Assembly (NCBI GenBank): GCA_019423025.1
Contig: JAHZCD010000008.1
Span: forward strand, 33,846-97,845
From: Haemophilus sp.
Lineage (GTDB): Bacteria; Pseudomonadota; Gammaproteobacteria; Enterobacterales; Pasteurellaceae
Direction of reading: 5' to 3'
DNA: 64,000 nt
Shown: in pieces, positions 43,690-52,314 of the stretch
Layout of the letters: each line of letters opens with the position of its first letter
Position numbering within the stretch: position 1 is the first letter of the stretch
Position numbers and translations under genes: made by a program
Notes under the pieces: generated by a model
What the model saw: only the letters and a program-made list of their open reading frames with translations
What the model was told of the DNA's origin: nothing
The model's database searches: none

Positions 43690-45045
43690 TTATTTTAATC
43701 GATCTAAAATCTTTTGATGAATGCCACCAAAGCTACCGTTTGACATCACAAGAATCTGATCCGTTGGTTTCGCTTCAGCCACAATCATATCCACTAATTT
43801 ATCAATATTTCCTGTGTAATGTGCGGGTTGAACACATTGTCCGGCAATTTCAGCCACATCCCATGGAATATTATCTGGTTGTAGCATAAACACCGCATCA
43901 GCACGTCCAAGCGCTGGTGCAATTTCATCTTTATGCACGCCCATTTTCATGGTGTTTGAACGTGGTTCTAATACGGCAAGAATACGTACACCACCACCTA
44001 CTTTGTCACGCAACGCAGTAAGTGTCGCAAGAATTGCTTCTGGATGGTGAGCGAAGTCATCATAAACCGTAATACCGTTTACTTCCCCTTTCACTTCTAA
44101 ACGACGTTTTGCATTGATAAAGCTGCCTAATGCCTGACATGCATCTTCAATTTTAACACCCGCATGGTAAGCCGCCGCAATCGCCATTAAAGCATTGTGC
44201 ATATTGTGCTGCCCAACAATATTCCATTTCACTTCTGCAACTTTTTGGCCGTGATGGAATACGGCAAATTCAGAGCAATCATTAGTAATACGTTCCGCAA
44301 ACCATTCCTTATCTTTACCGATAAATTGCTGTTCTGACCAACAGCCCATATTGAGGGTTTCTTTCACACTTTGTTCATCTGCAAAAGAAAGAACGCGTCC
44401 TGTAGAAGGAATAGTTCTAATCATATGATGGAATTGACGTTGAATCGCATGAAGATCATCGAAGATGTCAGCATGATCGAAGCTGATATTGTTTATAATC
44501 AAGGTTTTCGGATTGTAATGTACAAATTTAGAACGTTTATCAAAGAACGCTGTATCATATTCATCCGCTTCAATCACGAAAAACTCACTTTCCCCTAAAC
44601 GAGCTGACGTACCAAAATTTCCTGCAATACCACCAATTAGGAAACCTGGTTTTAACCCATTTTGTTCTAAAATCCAAGTCAACATCCCCGTTGTTGTGGT
44701 TTTACCATGTGTACCTGAAACCGCTAACACCCAACGATTACGCAACAAATGGTCATGTAACCATTGCGGACCTGATGTATAAGGCAAGGCATTATCTAAA
44801 ACATATTCCACGCAAGGATTACCACGTTTCATGGCATTGCCAACAATCACCATATCGGGTGCAGGCTGAAGTTGAGCCACATCATAATTAGGAATAATTT
44901 CAATACCTTGCTCTTGTAAAAAAGTACTCATTGGCGGGTAAACATTGGTATCGGAGCCCGTGACTTTATAACCCATTTGTTTGGCAATCATTGCAACGCC
45001 GCCCATAAAGGTCCCGCAGATACCTAAAATATGAATATGTTTCAT
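43690..45045 (-). CDS. mpl: UDP-N-acetylmuramate:L-alanyl-gamma-D-glutamyl-meso-diaminopimelate ligase
   Basis: 451-aa Mur-ligase family enzyme that reattaches recycled murein tripeptide to UDP-MurNAc. The N-terminus HIHILGICGTFMGGVAMIAKQ and ATP motif VSGTHGKTTTTGM are Mpl/MurC marks; the TFMGG form separates Mpl from MurC. DDFAHHPEAI is the C-terminal domain motif. Single gene between uptake-sequence and hairpin terminators. Confidence 0.95.
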   Translation of the reverse strand: MKHIHILGICGTFMGGVAMIAKQMGYKVTGSDTNVYPPMSTFLQEQGIEIIPNYDVAQLQPAPDMVIVGNAMKRGNPCVEYVLDNALPYTSGPQWLHDHLLRNRWVLAVSGTHGKTTTTGMLTWILEQNGLKPGFLIGGIAGNFGTSARLGESEFFVIEADEYDTAFFDKRSKFVHYNPKTLIINNISFDHADIFDDLHAIQRQFHHMIRTIPSTGRVLSFADEQSVKETLNMGCWSEQQFIGKDKEWFAERITNDCSEFAVFHHGQKVAEVKWNIVGQHNMHNALMAIAAAYHAGVKIEDACQALGSFINAKRRLEVKGEVNGITVYDDFAHHPEAILATLTALRDKVGGGVRILAVLEPRSNTMKMGVHKDEIAPALGRADAVFMLQPDNIPWDVAEIAGQCVQPAHYTGNIDKLVDMIVAEAKPTDQILVMSNGSFGGIHQKILDRLK

Positions 45046-45104
45046 TGTTCTTCTCTAGTTGCTAAAAATGCTGACTATGATAAATCAACTCAAAGATTGA
45101 GTAA

Positions 45105-45131
45105 ATAAGGGCTGTTTACATAAACAGCCCT
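45105..45131 (-). terminator. metC terminator
   Basis: AGGGCTGTTTA and TAAACAGCCCT form an 11-bp stem with a tiny loop, just past the metC stop. Confidence 0.8.
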
Positions 45132-45136
45132 CTTTC

Positions 45137-46327
45137 TTATTTGATTCGGCCAAAGCCCGCTTGAAGATCGGCAATTAATTCATCCGTATCTTCAAATCCA
45201 ATATGCAGACGAATTAATGAGCCCGTTAATTTACGTTCAATACCCGGGCGAATTTTCGCAATTTCTTCTGGTTGATTACATAAAATGAGCGATTCAAACC
45301 CGCCCCAAGAATAAGCCATCGTGAACAGTTCAAAGTTATCCATAAAGGCTGAAAGCTCTTCGTCATTTAAACGCTTATGTAATTCAAAAGAGAATAAACC
45401 GCTTGCACCAGTAAAATCACGTTTAAAGTTTTCATGACCTGGACAGCTTGGTAACGCTGGATGATAAACTGCTTTCACTTGTGGTTGTTCACTTAACCAT
45501 TTGGCGACTTTTAAACTACTTTCATGATGTTGTTTTAATCGCACACCTAAGGTACGAATACCACGAGCAGTTGTATAAGCAGAATCGGCATCAACCATTT
45601 GTCCCATTAAATAGGAATGCTCGCGCAATTTATCCCAAGTCCGTATATTAGCTACTGCGGTACCGATCATAATATCTGAATGCCCCACTAAATATTTGGT
45701 TCCTGCTTGAATAGAGATATCAATACCGTGCTCTAACGCTTTGAATAGTACGCCTCCCGCCCATGTATTATCGATCATAATGACGATTCCAGGGCTTACA
45801 GCTCTAACCGCTTTAACAATCGCGGGGATATCAGGCACTTCCATCGTTAAAGAACTTGGAGATTCTAAAAATAAGACTTTCGTATTTGGCTGCACGAGTT
45901 TGGCAACATCAGCACCTATCATGGGATCATAATAGGTTGTATCAATATGCATTTTTTTCAAAATCACATTGCAAAAATCTTGTGTCGGCTCATAAGCCGC
46001 ACCTGTCATTAAAACGTGATCGCCCGTTTCTACAAAGGATAAAATAGCATTGGTTACTGCTGCGGCACCACAAGGATAAAGATAACAACCTGTCCCGCCT
46101 TCCATTTCACACATTAAATCTTGAAGAGCAAAGTGCGTTAACGTGCCACGACGACCGTAAAAAAGTTCTCCTTTGTAACGATTTTTTGTGCAATGTTTTT
46201 TATCCGCAATGGTCTCAAATACTAAAGAAGATGCGCGTTGAACCACGGGGTTAACTGAGCCTTGAGTAAAACGTTTTTTACGCCCTGCATGAACCAGTGT
46301 GGTCGATAAAGTATGATGTTCTGACAT
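45137..46327 (-). CDS. metC: cystathionine beta-lyase
   Basis: 396 aa from ATG 46327, preceded by AGGTG; the longer frame adds a residue stretch with no ribosome site. A PLP enzyme that converts cystathionine to homocysteine in methionine synthesis. The PLP lysine lies in SIQAGTKYLVGHSDIMIG, and MIDNTWAGGVLF matches MetC proteins more than MetB. The start HTLSTTLVHAGRKK is typical. Single gene. Confidence 0.93.
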   Translation of the reverse strand: MSEHHTLSTTLVHAGRKKRFTQGSVNPVVQRASSLVFETIADKKHCTKNRYKGELFYGRRGTLTHFALQDLMCEMEGGTGCYLYPCGAAAVTNAILSFVETGDHVLMTGAAYEPTQDFCNVILKKMHIDTTYYDPMIGADVAKLVQPNTKVLFLESPSSLTMEVPDIPAIVKAVRAVSPGIVIMIDNTWAGGVLFKALEHGIDISIQAGTKYLVGHSDIMIGTAVANIRTWDKLREHSYLMGQMVDADSAYTTARGIRTLGVRLKQHHESSLKVAKWLSEQPQVKAVYHPALPSCPGHENFKRDFTGASGLFSFELHKRLNDEELSAFMDNFELFTMAYSWGGFESLILCNQPEEIAKIRPGIERKLTGSLIRLHIGFEDTDELIADLQAGFGRIK

Positions 46328-46468
46328 ATATTTCACCTGTAACTTAGACAATATTAATTAATTCAATAGATAAAAACAGCTGTTAAAGTGCGATTAATTT
46401 TCTTAGAATAATCGGCGACTTTTTGCATCCGCAAAATTTTTATTCACTTTCATATAGGAATTATGACT

Positions 46469-47071
46469 ATGGTATTAGTAACTCGTCAAGCTCCAGATTT
46501 TACTTGCGCTGCAGTTTTAGGCAACGGGGAAATCGTTAATAACTTCAATTTCAAGAAACACATCAATGGTAAAGCGGCAGTATTATTCTTCTATCCATTA
46601 GACTTTACTTTCGTTTGCCCATCTGAGTTAATCGCATTCGACCACCGTTACGAAGAGTTCAAAAAACGTGGTGTTGAAGTTGTTGGTGTATCTATCGACT
46701 CAGAATTCACTCACAATGCATGGCGTAATACCCCAACTGAAAATGGTGGTATCGGTGCAGTTAAATATGCATTAGCTGCAGACGTTAAACACGAGATTGC
46801 TAAAGCATACGGTATCGAACACCCTGAAGAAGGTGTTGCACTACGTGGTTCTTTCTTAATTGACAAAAACGGCATTGTTCGTCACCAAGTGGTTAATGAC
46901 TTACCATTAGGTCGTAACATCGATGAAATGTTACGCATGGTAGATGCATTACAATTCCACGAAGAACACGGTGAAGTTTGCCCTGCTCAATGGGAAAAAG
47001 GCAAAGAAGGTATGAAAGACAGCCCTGAAGGTGTTGCTAAATACTTGAAACAAAACGCTGACAAACTTTAA
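46469..47071 (+). CDS. 2-Cys peroxiredoxin (AhpC/TSA, Prx1 type)
   Basis: 200 aa from ATG 46469. It reduces hydrogen and organic peroxides in the cytoplasm. The peroxidatic cysteine is in FYPLDFTFVCPSE (near residue 50) and the resolving cysteine in GEVCPAQW near the C-terminus. An ATG two codons upstream (46463) is only 3 bases from AGGA, while 46469 is 9 bases away and gives the usual MVLVTRQAPDF start, so I prefer it. Codon use is of a highly expressed gene. Confidence 0.93.
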   Translation: MVLVTRQAPDFTCAAVLGNGEIVNNFNFKKHINGKAAVLFFYPLDFTFVCPSELIAFDHRYEEFKKRGVEVVGVSIDSEFTHNAWRNTPTENGGIGAVKYALAADVKHEIAKAYGIEHPEEGVALRGSFLIDKNGIVRHQVVNDLPLGRNIDEMLRMVDALQFHEEHGEVCPAQWEKGKEGMKDSPEGVAKYLKQNADKL

Positions 47072-47078
47072 TTTTTAA

Positions 47079-47108
47079 GAAAAAGCCACATTAAGTGGCT
47101 TTTTTTAT
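47079..47108 (+). terminator. peroxiredoxin gene terminator
   Basis: AAAAGCCAC-ATTAA-GTGGCTTTT with a long T run, 10 bases after the stop. Confidence 0.92.
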
Positions 47109-47161
47109 TTTTGTAGATCCTTTAGAATGAACGTATCTTTAACCAAAGTGCGGTTATTTTT

Positions 47162-47719
47162 ATGAAATATAATATTCCTATTTTCCTGACGATTCTCCGA
47201 GTGATTTTAATTCCATTCTTCGTCGTGGCATTTTATTTGCCCATCCCTTCAGCACCTTTTATTACAACGCTTATTTTCTTTATTGCTGGTGTCACCGACT
47301 GGTTTGATGGCTATCTCGCTCGAAAATTAAAACAAACAACCCGTTTCGGTGCTTTCCTTGATCCTGTTGCCGATAAAGTGATGGTTATTACTGCGCTTGT
47401 ATTAATTGTGGAATATCAACATTCTTTCTGGATTACCATTCCAGCTATTATTGTAATTTCACGTGAAATTATTGTTTCAGCTTTGCGTGAATGGATGGCG
47501 GAATTAGGCGAACGAAATAAAGTAGCAGTTTCATGGCTTGGAAAAGTAAAAACTACCTCCCAAATGCTCGCTTTAGGTGGATTACTCTGGCGATATAACG
47601 TTTATATGGAAACGCTGGCAATTGTACTGCTTTATTTAGCGGCCATTTTAACGGTTTGGTCAATGCTCCAATACTTGAAAGCAGCGAAAGGTAGCTTGTT
47701 AGATAACATTGAATTATAG
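47162..47719 (+). CDS. pgsA: CDP-diacylglycerol-glycerol-3-phosphate 3-phosphatidyltransferase
   Basis: 185 aa, standard size. An inner membrane enzyme for phosphatidylglycerol phosphate. The CDP-alcohol transferase motif (D-G-x2-A-R-x8-G-x3-D-x3-D) is seen in DWFDGYLARKLKQ followed by TRFGAFLDPVADK. Several hydrophobic helices. The start is directly preceded by an uptake sequence, so the ribosome signal is poor. E. coli has pgsA beside uvrC; here they are far apart. Confidence 0.95.
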   Translation: MKYNIPIFLTILRVILIPFFVVAFYLPIPSAPFITTLIFFIAGVTDWFDGYLARKLKQTTRFGAFLDPVADKVMVITALVLIVEYQHSFWITIPAIIVISREIIVSALREWMAELGERNKVAVSWLGKVKTTSQMLALGGLLWRYNVYMETLAIVLLYLAAILTVWSMLQYLKAAKGSLLDNIEL

Positions 47720-47738
47720 AATTGACTAAATTTTAAAT

Positions 47739-47769
47739 AAAAGGTGCGGTTATTTTAATCGCACCTTTT
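47739..47769 (+). terminator. pgsA terminator
   Basis: AAAAGGTGCG and CGCACCTTTT around an AT-rich loop, 20 bases after pgsA. It resembles an uptake-sequence pair but with a changed base on both arms, so pairing is kept while the uptake motif is lost. Confidence 0.8.
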
Positions 47770-47818
47770 GTTTTTGAATTATTTTTAACCAATCAAAAAA
47801 ATTTTTTACGAATTTTAT

Positions 47819-47846
47819 TTGACACAATAAGATAAATCCGTAAAAT
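47819..47846 (+). promoter_or_regulatory. promoter of the Gly-Leu-Lys tRNA operon
   Basis: TTGACA (47819-24), a 16-bp spacer and TAAAAT (47841-46), then a GC-rich discriminator (ACGCCCC), 28 bases before tRNA-Gly. Confidence 0.8.
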
Positions 47847-47874
47847 ACGCCCCGTTGTTTGGCAACAAGCAAAT

Positions 47875-47950
<76 letters not shown>

Positions 47951-47954
47951 ATTT

Positions 47955-48041
47955 GCCCGAGTGGTGGAATCGGTAGACACAAGGGATTTAAAATCCCTCG
48001 CCTTTCGAGGCGTGCCAGTTCAAGTCTGGCTTCGGGCACCA
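47955..48041 (+). tRNA. tRNA-Leu (TAA)
   Basis: 87-nt class II tRNA with a long variable arm. Anticodon loop TTTAAAA gives TAA; acceptor GCCCGAG pairs with TTCGGGC (one wobble) followed by ACCA. Four bases after tRNA-Gly. Confidence 0.97.
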
Positions 48042-48059
48042 TTTTAAAATCATACCAGT

Positions 48060-48135
48060 GGGTCGTTAGCTCAGTCGGTAGAGCAGCGGACTTTTAATCC
48101 GTTGGTCGAAGGTTCGAATCCTTCACGACCCACCA
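48060..48135 (+). tRNA. tRNA-Lys (TTT)
   Basis: 76 nt with CCA. Acceptor GGGTCGT pairs with ACGACCC; anticodon loop CTTTTAA gives TTT; T loop GGTTCGAATCC. Last in the array. Confidence 0.98.
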
Positions 48136-48144
48136 CTTTAAATC

Positions 48145-48167
48145 AGCACCTTAACGGGTGTTTTTTT
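48145..48167 (+). terminator. tRNA operon terminator
   Basis: AGCACC and GGGTG(T) around a 6-nt loop followed by seven T, 10 bases after tRNA-Lys. The stem is short but the T tract is strong. Confidence 0.75.
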
Positions 48168-48220
48168 ATGCCTAAAATTTAGGGTAAAGACTTTCCTACT
48201 CTCTTTTTCTGAAAATACAT

Positions 48221-48249
48221 AAAAAAATAACCGCACTTTCGTACGGTTA
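48221..48249 (-). terminator. miaB terminator
   Basis: TAACCG and CGGTTA enclose an uptake sequence; on the minus strand seven T follow. It lies 21 bases after the miaB stop. Confidence 0.75.
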
Positions 48250-48269
48250 CTTAACTATATTCTTAAATA

Positions 48270-49694
48270 TTAGCCGTGATAACGACCTACGCCTAATTCA
48301 TCTTCTTTACGAGTACGGTTCATCACCTCTTGTGGTGATTGCGCAATACGTAATCCCATTTGATCTTCAGTACGTACCACATCGCCACGTAGAGAGTTAG
48401 TATAAACATCGGTAATCTTGATATCGACAAACTTACCGATCATATCTGGCGAGCCTTGGAAATTCACAATACGGTTGTTTTCCGTACGTCCTGTTAATTC
48501 CATAATATCTTTCTTAGATGGCCCTTCTACCAAGACACGTTGCTCTGTGCCAAGCATACGACGGCTATATTGTGCCGCTTGTTGGTTGATACGCTCTTGT
48601 AAAAGATAGAGACGTTGTTTCTTCTCTTCTTCAGTAACATCATCTGGCATATCTGCTGCAGGTGTGCCTGGACGTGCGGAATAGATAAAGCTGAAGCTCA
48701 TATCAAAATTCACTTGCGCGATCAGGTTCATCGTTTGTTCAAACTCTTCCTTGGTTTCACCTGGGAAGCCAACAATGAAATCTGAGCTGATTTGAATATT
48801 TGGACGCACCGCACGTAATTTACGAATGATCGATTTATATTCTAACGCGGTATGACCACGTTTCATCATGGTTAAAATACGGTCAGAACCAGCTTGTACC
48901 GGCAAGTGAACGAAGTCCACTAATTCTGGTGTATCACGATACACGTCAATAATATCGTCAGTAAATTCGATTGGGTGACTGGTAGTAAAACGTAAACGAT
49001 CGATACCGTCAATAGATGCTACTAAACGCAATAATTCCGCAAATGTACAGATACCACCATCAAATGTCGGACCTCGATACGCGTTTACGTTTTGGCCTAA
49101 TAAATTGATTTCACGTACACCTTGCTCTGCCAACTGCGCAATTTCAAATAACACATCATCAACAGGACGGCTCACTTCTTCACCACGGGTATATGGCACC
49201 ACGCAGTAAGTACAATATTTATTACAGCCTTCCATAATAGACACAAACGCGGTTGGGCCTTCTGCACGAGGTTCAGGTAAGCGGTCAAATTTCTCAATTT
49301 CAGGGAAACTGACATCCACCACCGAACTTTTACCGCCACGAATTTGGTTAATCATTTCTGGTAAGCGATGTAAAGTTTGCGGACCAAATACGATATCCAC
49401 ATAAGGTGCGCGATGACGAATATGCTCACCTTCTTGTGAAGCCACACAACCGCCCACACCAATCACTAAGTTTGGATTTTGTTTTTTTAATTCTTTCCAA
49501 CGACCTAACTGATGGAACACTTTTTCTTGTGCTTTTTCACGGATAGAACAGGTGTTAAGAAGTAACACATCTGCTTCTTCTGGAATATCTGTCAATTCCA
49601 AACCATGTGTATTTAAGAGAAGATCGGCCATTTTTGATGAATCGTATTCATTCATCTGACAGCCCCATGTTTTAATATGTAATTTTTGCGTCAT
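48270..49694 (-). CDS. miaB: tRNA-2-methylthio-N6-dimethylallyladenosine synthase MiaB
   Basis: 474 aa, normal length. A radical-SAM methylthiotransferase acting on A37. The UPF0004 domain (KTWGCQMNEYDS, LLNTCSIREKA) holds the auxiliary-cluster cysteines, the radical SAM motif is CNKYCTYCVVPYTRG (near residue 156), and a TRAM domain lies at the end (RVLVEGPSKKD...). Single gene; the transposon lies 138 bases upstream of its start, leaving most of its promoter region in place. Confidence 0.97.
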   Translation of the reverse strand: MTQKLHIKTWGCQMNEYDSSKMADLLLNTHGLELTDIPEEADVLLLNTCSIREKAQEKVFHQLGRWKELKKQNPNLVIGVGGCVASQEGEHIRHRAPYVDIVFGPQTLHRLPEMINQIRGGKSSVVDVSFPEIEKFDRLPEPRAEGPTAFVSIMEGCNKYCTYCVVPYTRGEEVSRPVDDVLFEIAQLAEQGVREINLLGQNVNAYRGPTFDGGICTFAELLRLVASIDGIDRLRFTTSHPIEFTDDIIDVYRDTPELVDFVHLPVQAGSDRILTMMKRGHTALEYKSIIRKLRAVRPNIQISSDFIVGFPGETKEEFEQTMNLIAQVNFDMSFSFIYSARPGTPAADMPDDVTEEEKKQRLYLLQERINQQAAQYSRRMLGTEQRVLVEGPSKKDIMELTGRTENNRIVNFQGSPDMIGKFVDIKITDVYTNSLRGDVVRTEDQMGLRIAQSPQEVMNRTRKEDELGVGRYHG

Positions 49695-49824
49695 ATTGCT
49701 TAAAAAATAAAGATTAATAAAAAGATAAAATCGGTCGGCTATTGTACAGATTTGTGGGAATTCTGGCTAGTGTAAAATGGACTTTTACCTATTTCGGTAT
49801 AGAAAAAGTGCGGTTAAAATCATC

Positions 49825-49832
49825 TAAATTTT
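49825..49832 (+). repeat. left target-site duplication of the transposon
   Basis: TAAATTTT directly before the left inverted repeat; the identical 8 bases follow the right repeat at 54839. An 8-bp AT-rich duplication is what IS1595-family elements make. Confidence 0.92.
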
Positions 49833-49858
49833 CGGTATTATGTAGCAGTTGCACAAAG
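49833..49858 (+). repeat. left terminal inverted repeat
   Basis: 26 bases beginning CGGTATTATGTAGCAG and ending TTGCACAAAG, the exact reverse complement of 54813-54838. The match stops at 49859, where the two ends diverge. Confidence 0.95.
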
Positions 49859-49891
49859 TCTGAAAATTGACTAATTTACCGCAAAAATTTG

Positions 49892-49932
49892 AATGCCTTT
49901 CTGAGTAAAAATTGTGAAAGGCATTTCTTTTT
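49892..49932 (+). terminator. terminator inside the left end of the transposon
   Basis: AATGCCTTTC and GAAAGGCATT form a 10-bp perfect stem with a 14-nt loop, followed by TTCTTTTT, 33 bases inside the left repeat. It would stop transcription entering from outside before it reaches the cargo operon. Confidence 0.75.
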
Positions 49933-49945
49933 AATTGGAAAAGTA

Positions 49946-49954
49946 TGTTATAGT
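49946..49954 (+). promoter_or_regulatory. extended -10 promoter of the cargo operon
   Basis: TGTTATAGT (TG-N-TATAGT) is an extended -10 element, 36 bases before the 127-codon gene and just after the left-end terminator. No convincing -35 is seen at normal spacing. Confidence 0.45.
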
Positions 49955-49990
49955 AGAAGTAGAAATTTAACCTAAGGAAAAAAAATAATA

Positions 49991-50374
49991 ATGACTACAG
50001 CTAAAAATTTCCCTAGCGACTATCCTTCTCATATTCCCCCTAAAGAAGCTATAGAACTTAATATAGAATTATTTCGCTTAGTATCCAAAATACCTCCTGA
50101 TGCAAATGACTTTATAGCAACCTACAGATTACCCAGTGCAAAAAATAGGAGAGCAAGGTTAGCGCATAAACCAGGGTTCTATGGTGTTTCCTTTTTTAGC
50201 ACTTACGATGCTATTTTAAGGAAACAAAAAGAAATACCTGCTTTTAAAGATCAAATAATAGCCTATGGTCATATCGGGCCTGAACACGGAAAAGGTATTA
50301 TAGGGAATAATCAACACGTTGATATGTGGTTATATGAGGGCGTCTATCCAACAAGATTTATGAAATATGAGTGA
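49991..50374 (+). CDS. cargo protein of unknown function, 127 aa
   Basis: Starts ATG after AAGGAAA (loosely spaced) and overlaps the next gene by 8 bases, so the two form an operon. No signal peptide or membrane segment. The C-terminal half is distinctive: GFYGVSFFSTYDAILR, then AYGHIGPEHGKGIIGNNQHVDMWLYEGVYP. The glycine/histidine loop followed by HVDMW looks like a small enzymatic or nucleotide-related fold, but no family is recognised. Strongly A/T-rich codons. Its place in front of the 429-aa protein and opposite a methyltransferase suggests a role in a restriction- or defence-like module; that is inference only. Confidence 0.75.
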   Translation: MTTAKNFPSDYPSHIPPKEAIELNIELFRLVSKIPPDANDFIATYRLPSAKNRRARLAHKPGFYGVSFFSTYDAILRKQKEIPAFKDQIIAYGHIGPEHGKGIIGNNQHVDMWLYEGVYPTRFMKYE

Positions 50375-51656
50375 AAAAAATTTATTTATTGAGAACCGTT
50401 TTGGACGGTTGTCATATCATAATGTTTATAGTGTTTATGACATTCCACTTATCTTTAGTGCAAAAAATGAGTATGGTCAGGACTATTTTTGTTACTTTTT
50501 AGGGTATGAAAGCACTAATAACACCGAAAAATGGCTTATTATTCCTACCTCAGAAAGCATTATTAACAAACTAGAACAGAAAGATATTTCTATCAGAAAA
50601 ATATTGATGCCAAATGAGAATTCATTAGGAATATTAACTCTTGTAGACTGTGAGACACTAAATGTAATTTCTGAAAATAAAATAAATATAAAAACTATTG
50701 AAGATAGTTTACCCGAGAATGATATATTTATAAGTGAAAATATTAATTACGATGACTCCAGAGATTATACTCACAGAATTCGAATCGCTGTAAAAGAAAA
50801 AGCAAACCAAACAGTTATGGTTATTAATAATATTTCTGAACTTTTCAGTGATTTATTACGTAGTAGCATTAGATCTATATCTGATATTACTACAGAATTT
50901 ATTTTAAGAGATGCTGTTAAAGGGTCTTATGTACAGCGGGTGCAAACTAAACTTTCATCTAAAAATGTAGAAAAAGATAAATTGTATCAATTATTCAATG
51001 AAAGCTTATTGAAACTATCTAACAAGAATGATGTATTAGAACTATTAGATAATAATACTATAGACTTAAAGTTAGCTAGAGAGTTAATTGATAAATTATA
51101 TCACTATAAAGCCAATATTCAGGTTATTGATGAAAATACAACTGAAATAGTTTTAAATTTAGAATATAATTTAGCTAACCAGTTATTACCAGTTCTTGAT
51201 AAAAAATTAGAAAACTATTTAGATAGTTCAATGGTTCCACAGGCAAATAGCCTTGATCTAGTAAAGATGTATGTGGATTCTTTGAAGAAGAATAGTGTCG
51301 TAACTATCGATGATCTAAATGGTCTCACAACATCAAGGCAAGTGCTTTATTATAAGGATGCTTGTCGAATATTAAACCTAGTTAAAGATGGATATTTAAC
51401 ACCGCAAGGGCTGAGAGTTGCAGAATTGAATATTCGTAGCGAATGGCTTGCTATTATTAAGACTGAATTTGAGAATTCATATTGTGGTTATTTATGGATG
51501 AAATCACAAAATGTTTCATCAATAACAGATATTACTGATGAAAAATCTGCAATTCAATTTTTAAAAGAGAGGGCTACAGGCTTATCTGAAAATACGAGTG
51601 AAAGGCGGGCTAAAACATTAATTAATTGGCTAAGAGAGTTTAAACGGCTTGTTTAA
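50367..51656 (+). CDS. cargo protein of unknown function, 429 aa (possible restriction/defence component)
   Basis: The N-terminal part (about 1-110, FGRLSYHNVYSVYDIPLIFSA onward) reads as a compact beta-rich domain that I tentatively liken to DUF6575. The middle (150-330) is helical and acidic. The end (about 385-429: AIQFLKERATGLSENTSERR, then AKTLINWLREF) looks like a winged-helix of the kind found at the end of some type II restriction and defence proteins. No classical PD-(D/E)XK or HNH site is obvious. It converges with the methyltransferase, overlapping it by 17 bases tail to tail, a layout common for restriction-modification pairs. Codon use is very A/T-rich. Start ATG 50367 lies inside the upstream gene. 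Confidence 0.75.
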   Translation: MSEKNLFIENRFGRLSYHNVYSVYDIPLIFSAKNEYGQDYFCYFLGYESTNNTEKWLIIPTSESIINKLEQKDISIRKILMPNENSLGILTLVDCETLNVISENKINIKTIEDSLPENDIFISENINYDDSRDYTHRIRIAVKEKANQTVMVINNISELFSDLLRSSIRSISDITTEFILRDAVKGSYVQRVQTKLSSKNVEKDKLYQLFNESLLKLSNKNDVLELLDNNTIDLKLARELIDKLYHYKANIQVIDENTTEIVLNLEYNLANQLLPVLDKKLENYLDSSMVPQANSLDLVKMYVDSLKKNSVVTIDDLNGLTTSRQVLYYKDACRILNLVKDGYLTPQGLRVAELNIRSEWLAIIKTEFENSYCGYLWMKSQNVSSITDITDEKSAIQFLKERATGLSENTSERRAKTLINWLREFKRLV

Positions 51657-52314
51657 GCCTGTCTGTTGCTATTTTAATAGCTTCTAAATTAATATCATTG
51701 CCGTAAAATTTACGATTAAGCAATTTTGCGGCAACGCCTACAAAACCAGCGCCACAAAATGGATCGATGATGATTTCATTTTCCCTTGTACTTTGTTCAA
51801 TAAGAACCTTCGCTAAATTAACAGGTTTTTCTGTTGGATAACCTCTAACGATCCTTTTTTCAACAAGAATATCTGGGATTGATAAATTATTTAATTTCCT
51901 CTTTCCTTTTTCAAAGAATAAGATAAATTCATATCGTGCTCTATAATGATACCCCATACCGATGGCGACCTTATCCCATACTATAGGTTTCCAAAATTTA
52001 AATCCTATTTTTTCTGCGATAGGTTTTATTACAAACATAGTTTCCTGATCACAAAATAGGTAAAAGTGACTGTCTTTCTTTAAAACTCGATATATTTCAA
52101 TTAGCAATTCTTCAAAACGCTGATTAGGGAAGATCTCAAACCATTGATTACTAGAGGATTTACTTTGCTTTAAACGAGTAGTTGTTCCAATTTTCCTATG
52201 CTTTTCTAATGATTCATAAGGAGGATCTGTAATAACTAGATCTACAGATGATGAATCTAAGGTTTTTAACCAATCTATAGCATCTAAATTACTAATCTGA
52301 GTGTTGTACATCAT
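51640..52314 (-). CDS. site-specific DNA methyltransferase (N6-adenine or N4-cytosine, beta-type order)
   Basis: 224 aa. The catalytic motif IV is TDPPYESLEKHR (DPPY at residues 30-33), and the SAM-binding motif I, IIDPFCGAGFVG, is near residue 184. Motif IV before motif I is the beta-class order of amino-methyltransferases. The short length leaves room for only a small target-recognition region (about 40-150). DPPY is compatible with either N6-adenine or N4-cytosine methylation. The start overlaps the XRE regulator by 23 bases, so the two are co-expressed. It may protect DNA against the convergent 429-aa protein, or be a solitary methylase. Confidence 0.93.
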   Translation of the reverse strand: MMYNTQISNLDAIDWLKTLDSSSVDLVITDPPYESLEKHRKIGTTTRLKQSKSSSNQWFEIFPNQRFEELLIEIYRVLKKDSHFYLFCDQETMFVIKPIAEKIGFKFWKPIVWDKVAIGMGYHYRARYEFILFFEKGKRKLNNLSIPDILVEKRIVRGYPTEKPVNLAKVLIEQSTRENEIIIDPFCGAGFVGVAAKLLNRKFYGNDINLEAIKIATDRLKQAV

